64,000 nucleotides of DNA from Lelliottia sp. JS-SCA-14 (GTDB lineage Bacteria > Pseudomonadota > Gammaproteobacteria > Enterobacterales > Enterobacteriaceae), in assembly GCF_035593345.1 (NCBI RefSeq), contig NZ_CP141606.1, positions 1,302,001 through 1,366,000 on the forward strand, in the 5' to 3' direction. The first letter of the stretch is position 1, and every line of letters starts with the position of its first letter. The position numbers and the translations under genes were made by a program. Shown one piece after another: positions 61,785-64,000 of this stretch. Under the pieces are notes generated by a model. That model had not been told where the DNA came from. It worked only from the letters and a program-made list of their open reading frames with translations, and did not search any database.

Positions 61785-63353
61785 TTATTTCGTCACTTTA
61801 TCGTACCAGACCATATCGGCGTTCAGCCCCTGCTGGTACCCCTTCACGTTATCGCGCACCACGATCTGGGTTTTGCCCTGGTCGACGAATACGTAAGGCG
61901 AATTGTGCTGCAACGCCTGCTGCATTTTGGTGTACAGATCCAGGCGTTTGGCCGGGTCTGGCTCGGCCACGGCGGCCAGCGTCGCTTTATTCAGCTCCGG
62001 GATTTTCCAGCCGTTAAGACCCGCCACCGTGCTGGATTTACCGTCGTTCCACGCAAAGGCGCTGGCGTTAGAGTGCGCGTCAAAGTAGTCCGGGATCCAC
62101 AGGCGAATCGCCGCCTGATGCTGTTTGGCACGCACGCGAGCGTACACCTGGCTGCCCGCGGCTGGCAGCAGATCGACTTTCACGCCGCCCTGGGCGAAGC
62201 TTGCCTGCATCGACTGAGCGATGGTAATAAACGGCGGTTTGTTCTCCACGTCCAGCGTAAAGTGCGCGTCTTTAATGCCCGCTTTGGTGAGGATCTCTTT
62301 CGCTTTGGCCGGATCAAATTTAAACGGATTCTCTTCCAGCGCGCCCGGCAGACCGACCGGCAGGAAGCTCTGATGGACGAAATACTGGCCCTTCAGCAGA
62401 TCTTTGGTAATGCCCTCGTAATCCACCAGCCAGCGCGATGCTTCCCAGAACGCCGGATTGTTCAGAAGCGGGTTGGCGCTGTTTCCGGCGTTAAACACCA
62501 GGTAGTTCTGTTCAGCCGAAGGAATGCTCAGCACTTTCACGCCCGCTTTACCTTCGAGGGCGCTGATTTGGTCCGCGCCCAGATCGCGGGCCACGTCGGC
62601 ATCACCCTGCTGGATCAGCAGGCGACGAGAGGCCGGGTCCGGGACGTTTTTAATGATGATGCTTTTAAGCTTCGGCGCGCCGCCAGGGGCGCTGTCGTTG
62701 GCTTCCAGCACAATCGCCTGATGCGGCTGATAGACGCGCATTTTGTACGCGCCGCTGCCCGCCGAGTGCATTTTCAGCCAGGCGTTGCCGAAGTCGTTGT
62801 CTTTCACGTTCGCTGAAACCAGCTTTTCATCGACGATGGAGGCAATCGGCGTGGAGAGAATATTCAGCGCCACCGCCGGGCTGACGTCAGCGGTCCAGCG
62901 CAGTTCCAGCGTGTGGTCATCCACTTTTTTCAGCTGGCTGGCGATATTGCCCGGCTCCCAGCCCAGCACGTTGAGAATAAAGGCCGGGGATTTGTTGAGG
63001 GTGATGGCGCGGGTATAAGAGAAAATCACATCTTCCGGGCGCAGCGGATTGCCGGAGGCAAATTTGGCGTCAGGCTTGAGTTTGATAGTCAGGGTTTTGG
63101 CTGCTGCGTTGGCTTCCCAGCTTTCGGCCAGAATCGGAGAGATTTTGGCCGGGTTATCGCGGTCCGGCTGCACCAGGCGCTGGTACAGGCTCGGCACGGT
63201 CTGGATGCTGGAAAGCTCGTTGGCTTCGGCGGGATCGAGGCTCACGATATCATCCAGACCTTGAGCGACAACCAGCGTATTCGGCGGAGTAGTGGCGTTG
63301 GCGGCGGCGGACAGCACGGCCAATACCAGTAACGGCAGCAGTTTTTTCGTCAT
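61785..63353 (-). CDS. ABC importer substrate-binding protein, SBP_bac_5 (peptide-type)
   Basis: 522 residues with a signal peptide (MTKKLLPLLVLAVLSAAANA, cleavage near 20). Family 5 features: VAQGLDDIVSLDPAEANE at the mature start, LAESWEANAAAKTLTIKLKPDAKFASGNPLRPEDVIFSYTRAITLNKSP, and DVARDLGADQISAL. Periplasmic. First gene of the five-gene operon; ATG 63353 behind AGGGATC. Family members bind oligopeptides, glutathione, nickel or sugars; no residue here decides between them. Confidence 0.92.
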   Translation of the reverse strand: MTKKLLPLLVLAVLSAAANATTPPNTLVVAQGLDDIVSLDPAEANELSSIQTVPSLYQRLVQPDRDNPAKISPILAESWEANAAAKTLTIKLKPDAKFASGNPLRPEDVIFSYTRAITLNKSPAFILNVLGWEPGNIASQLKKVDDHTLELRWTADVSPAVALNILSTPIASIVDEKLVSANVKDNDFGNAWLKMHSAGSGAYKMRVYQPHQAIVLEANDSAPGGAPKLKSIIIKNVPDPASRRLLIQQGDADVARDLGADQISALEGKAGVKVLSIPSAEQNYLVFNAGNSANPLLNNPAFWEASRWLVDYEGITKDLLKGQYFVHQSFLPVGLPGALEENPFKFDPAKAKEILTKAGIKDAHFTLDVENKPPFITIAQSMQASFAQGGVKVDLLPAAGSQVYARVRAKQHQAAIRLWIPDYFDAHSNASAFAWNDGKSSTVAGLNGWKIPELNKATLAAVAEPDPAKRLDLYTKMQQALQHNSPYVFVDQGKTQIVVRDNVKGYQQGLNADMVWYDKVTK

Positions 63354-63536
63354 AGCGATCCCTGAAAATGAAATATGTTGTGATTGTTTTTGGCATCGCT
63401 ACGTTAGGCCGGGCGGGAAAATCCTCAAAGTCTAAATTCTGCTTTGCTTATGCCCTCAGGATATAACGCATGCAGATTGGCTATTAAGCGGCGGCGCAAA
63501 CAACCGCTTTTCGCCTGCAATCTTTCCGATAGCGCG
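63354..63536. promoter_or_regulatory. Gap upstream of the ABC importer
   Basis: 183 bases between the anti-sigma gene end and the binding-protein start. It holds AAGCGG-N12-CCGCTT at 63486-63509, possibly a weak terminator for the anti-sigma gene. No clear promoter hexamers were assigned. Confidence 0.35.
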
Positions 63537-64000
63537 CTAGATCTTGCCGCTGAACAGCACCGGCCCGGTCGGTTGTCCGGTTGGCGATCCACCTTTCGGT
63601 TCGAGGCTTATCGCAATCACGGCGTCGGCGGCGAGGGTCAGTTTGTTGAGCCTTACCTGAGTCGGCGCCTGGCTGTTGACCAGGCCCAGCGACACCGGCG
63701 TTTTCCCGACGGGGATCAGCCACAGCTGCAGGCTGTTGTTAGTGGTCAGCGCGGCAGGGCGCAGCGGGGAGATGCTCAGCTGCTGGCGCTGGCTGTCTGC
63801 ACTCACCAGCCATTGTCCCTGCTGCTGTGCGTCGTTCAGCACCACCAGCGGAGAAAGTTCAGGTTCACGCGTGGCATACCAGGTCGTCAGCGTGATGGCC
63901 GCCAACCCTGCCGCCACCATCCAGCCGAGATAAGGCCGCGTGCGGCGCGCCGGGGTTTGCGCCGGGAGGTCGAGCAGGATTTTCTTCCACACTTTTTCGG
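63537..64000 (-). CDS. RskA-type anti-sigma factor, C-terminal part (5' end outside window)
   Basis: 154 residues visible, the frame being open to the window edge (EKVWKKILLDLPAQ...). One membrane helix (GWMVAAGLAAITLTTWYA) is followed by a periplasmic domain of the RskA C-terminal type (VVLNDAQQQGQWLVSADSQRQQLSI, LQLWLIPVGKTPVSLGLV, LAADAVIAISLEPKGGSPTGQPTGPVLFSG). Such proteins hold an ECF sigma factor at the membrane; a zinc-finger N-terminal half and a sigma gene are expected beyond the window. The PTGPVLFSGK ending is typical. Confidence 0.82.
   Translation of the reverse strand, partial: EKVWKKILLDLPAQTPARRTRPYLGWMVAAGLAAITLTTWYATREPELSPLVVLNDAQQQGQWLVSADSQRQQLSISPLRPAALTTNNSLQLWLIPVGKTPVSLGLVNSQAPTQVRLNKLTLAADAVIAISLEPKGGSPTGQPTGPVLFSGKI

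Noticed and set aside
57466..64000. The ent/fep enterobactin cluster expected after ybdK from E. coli synteny
   Set aside because: No entD, fepA or other ent genes occur between ybdK and the window end; the iron genes present are a different receptor/esterase pair.

Overview
The window reads as the chromosome of an enterobacterium that carries ramA. Enterobacter, Lelliottia or Leclercia fit best and Klebsiella, Citrobacter or Salmonella relatives remain possible. The evidence is near-complete recognition of E. coli-type backbone genes (pheP, ybdG, nfsB, ybdF, ybdJ, ybdK), a ramR-romA-ramA locus that E. coli K-12 lacks, and enterobacterial REP/BIME palindromes. No rRNA, tRNA, CRISPR array, transposase or integrase was seen.

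Region 1 (1-18.3 kb, all on the minus strand) is a tandem array of at least four very large, very similar autotransporter adhesin-type genes. Each has its own start, terminator and a nearly identical ~500 bp AT-rich upstream spacer. The copies differ mainly in the N-terminal tip of the passenger and are patchworks of shared blocks further down. A palindrome (ATTAACGTC-N13-GRCGTTAAT) sits exactly 120 bases ahead of every start codon. A LysR-type regulator lies just upstream of the array.

Region 2 (19.5-24.9 kb) is signalling and regulation: a chemoreceptor followed by an EAL-domain c-di-GMP phosphodiesterase, a short cytosolic winged-helix protein, and a membrane-anchored CadC/MarT/YqeI-like regulator overlapping a FidL-like partner. 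In Salmonella SPI-3 a MarT/FidL pair accompanies an autotransporter (MisL), so this region may control the array.

Region 3 (24.9-48 kb) starts with a Fur-box-preceded YncE-like propeller lipoprotein and a TonB-dependent receptor, then an M14 peptidase. From there on the E. coli order pheP-ybdG-nfsB-ybdF-ybdJ-ybdK is kept, but cargo is inserted in almost every gap: a LacI-controlled sugar-type cassette, an MFS exporter with a divergent XRE/MmyB regulator, a DUF2157 membrane protein, the ramR/romA/ramA multidrug-resistance regulator locus, and a siderophore receptor diverging from a periplasmic Fes-like esterase.

Region 4 (48-57.4 kb) holds a P-type cation ATPase, a two-gene RND efflux pump without its own outer-membrane channel, ybdK and a cold-shock-domain protein. 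Region 5 (57.4-64 kb) holds an unrecognised 151-residue protein preceded by a structured RNA-like leader with matching loops, a five-gene oligopeptide-type ABC importer, and the 3' end of an RskA-type anti-sigma factor gene cut by the window edge.

The strongest candidates for something new are the mosaic autotransporter array with its invariant palindrome, and the paired hairpins with complementary loops upstream of the 151-residue gene.
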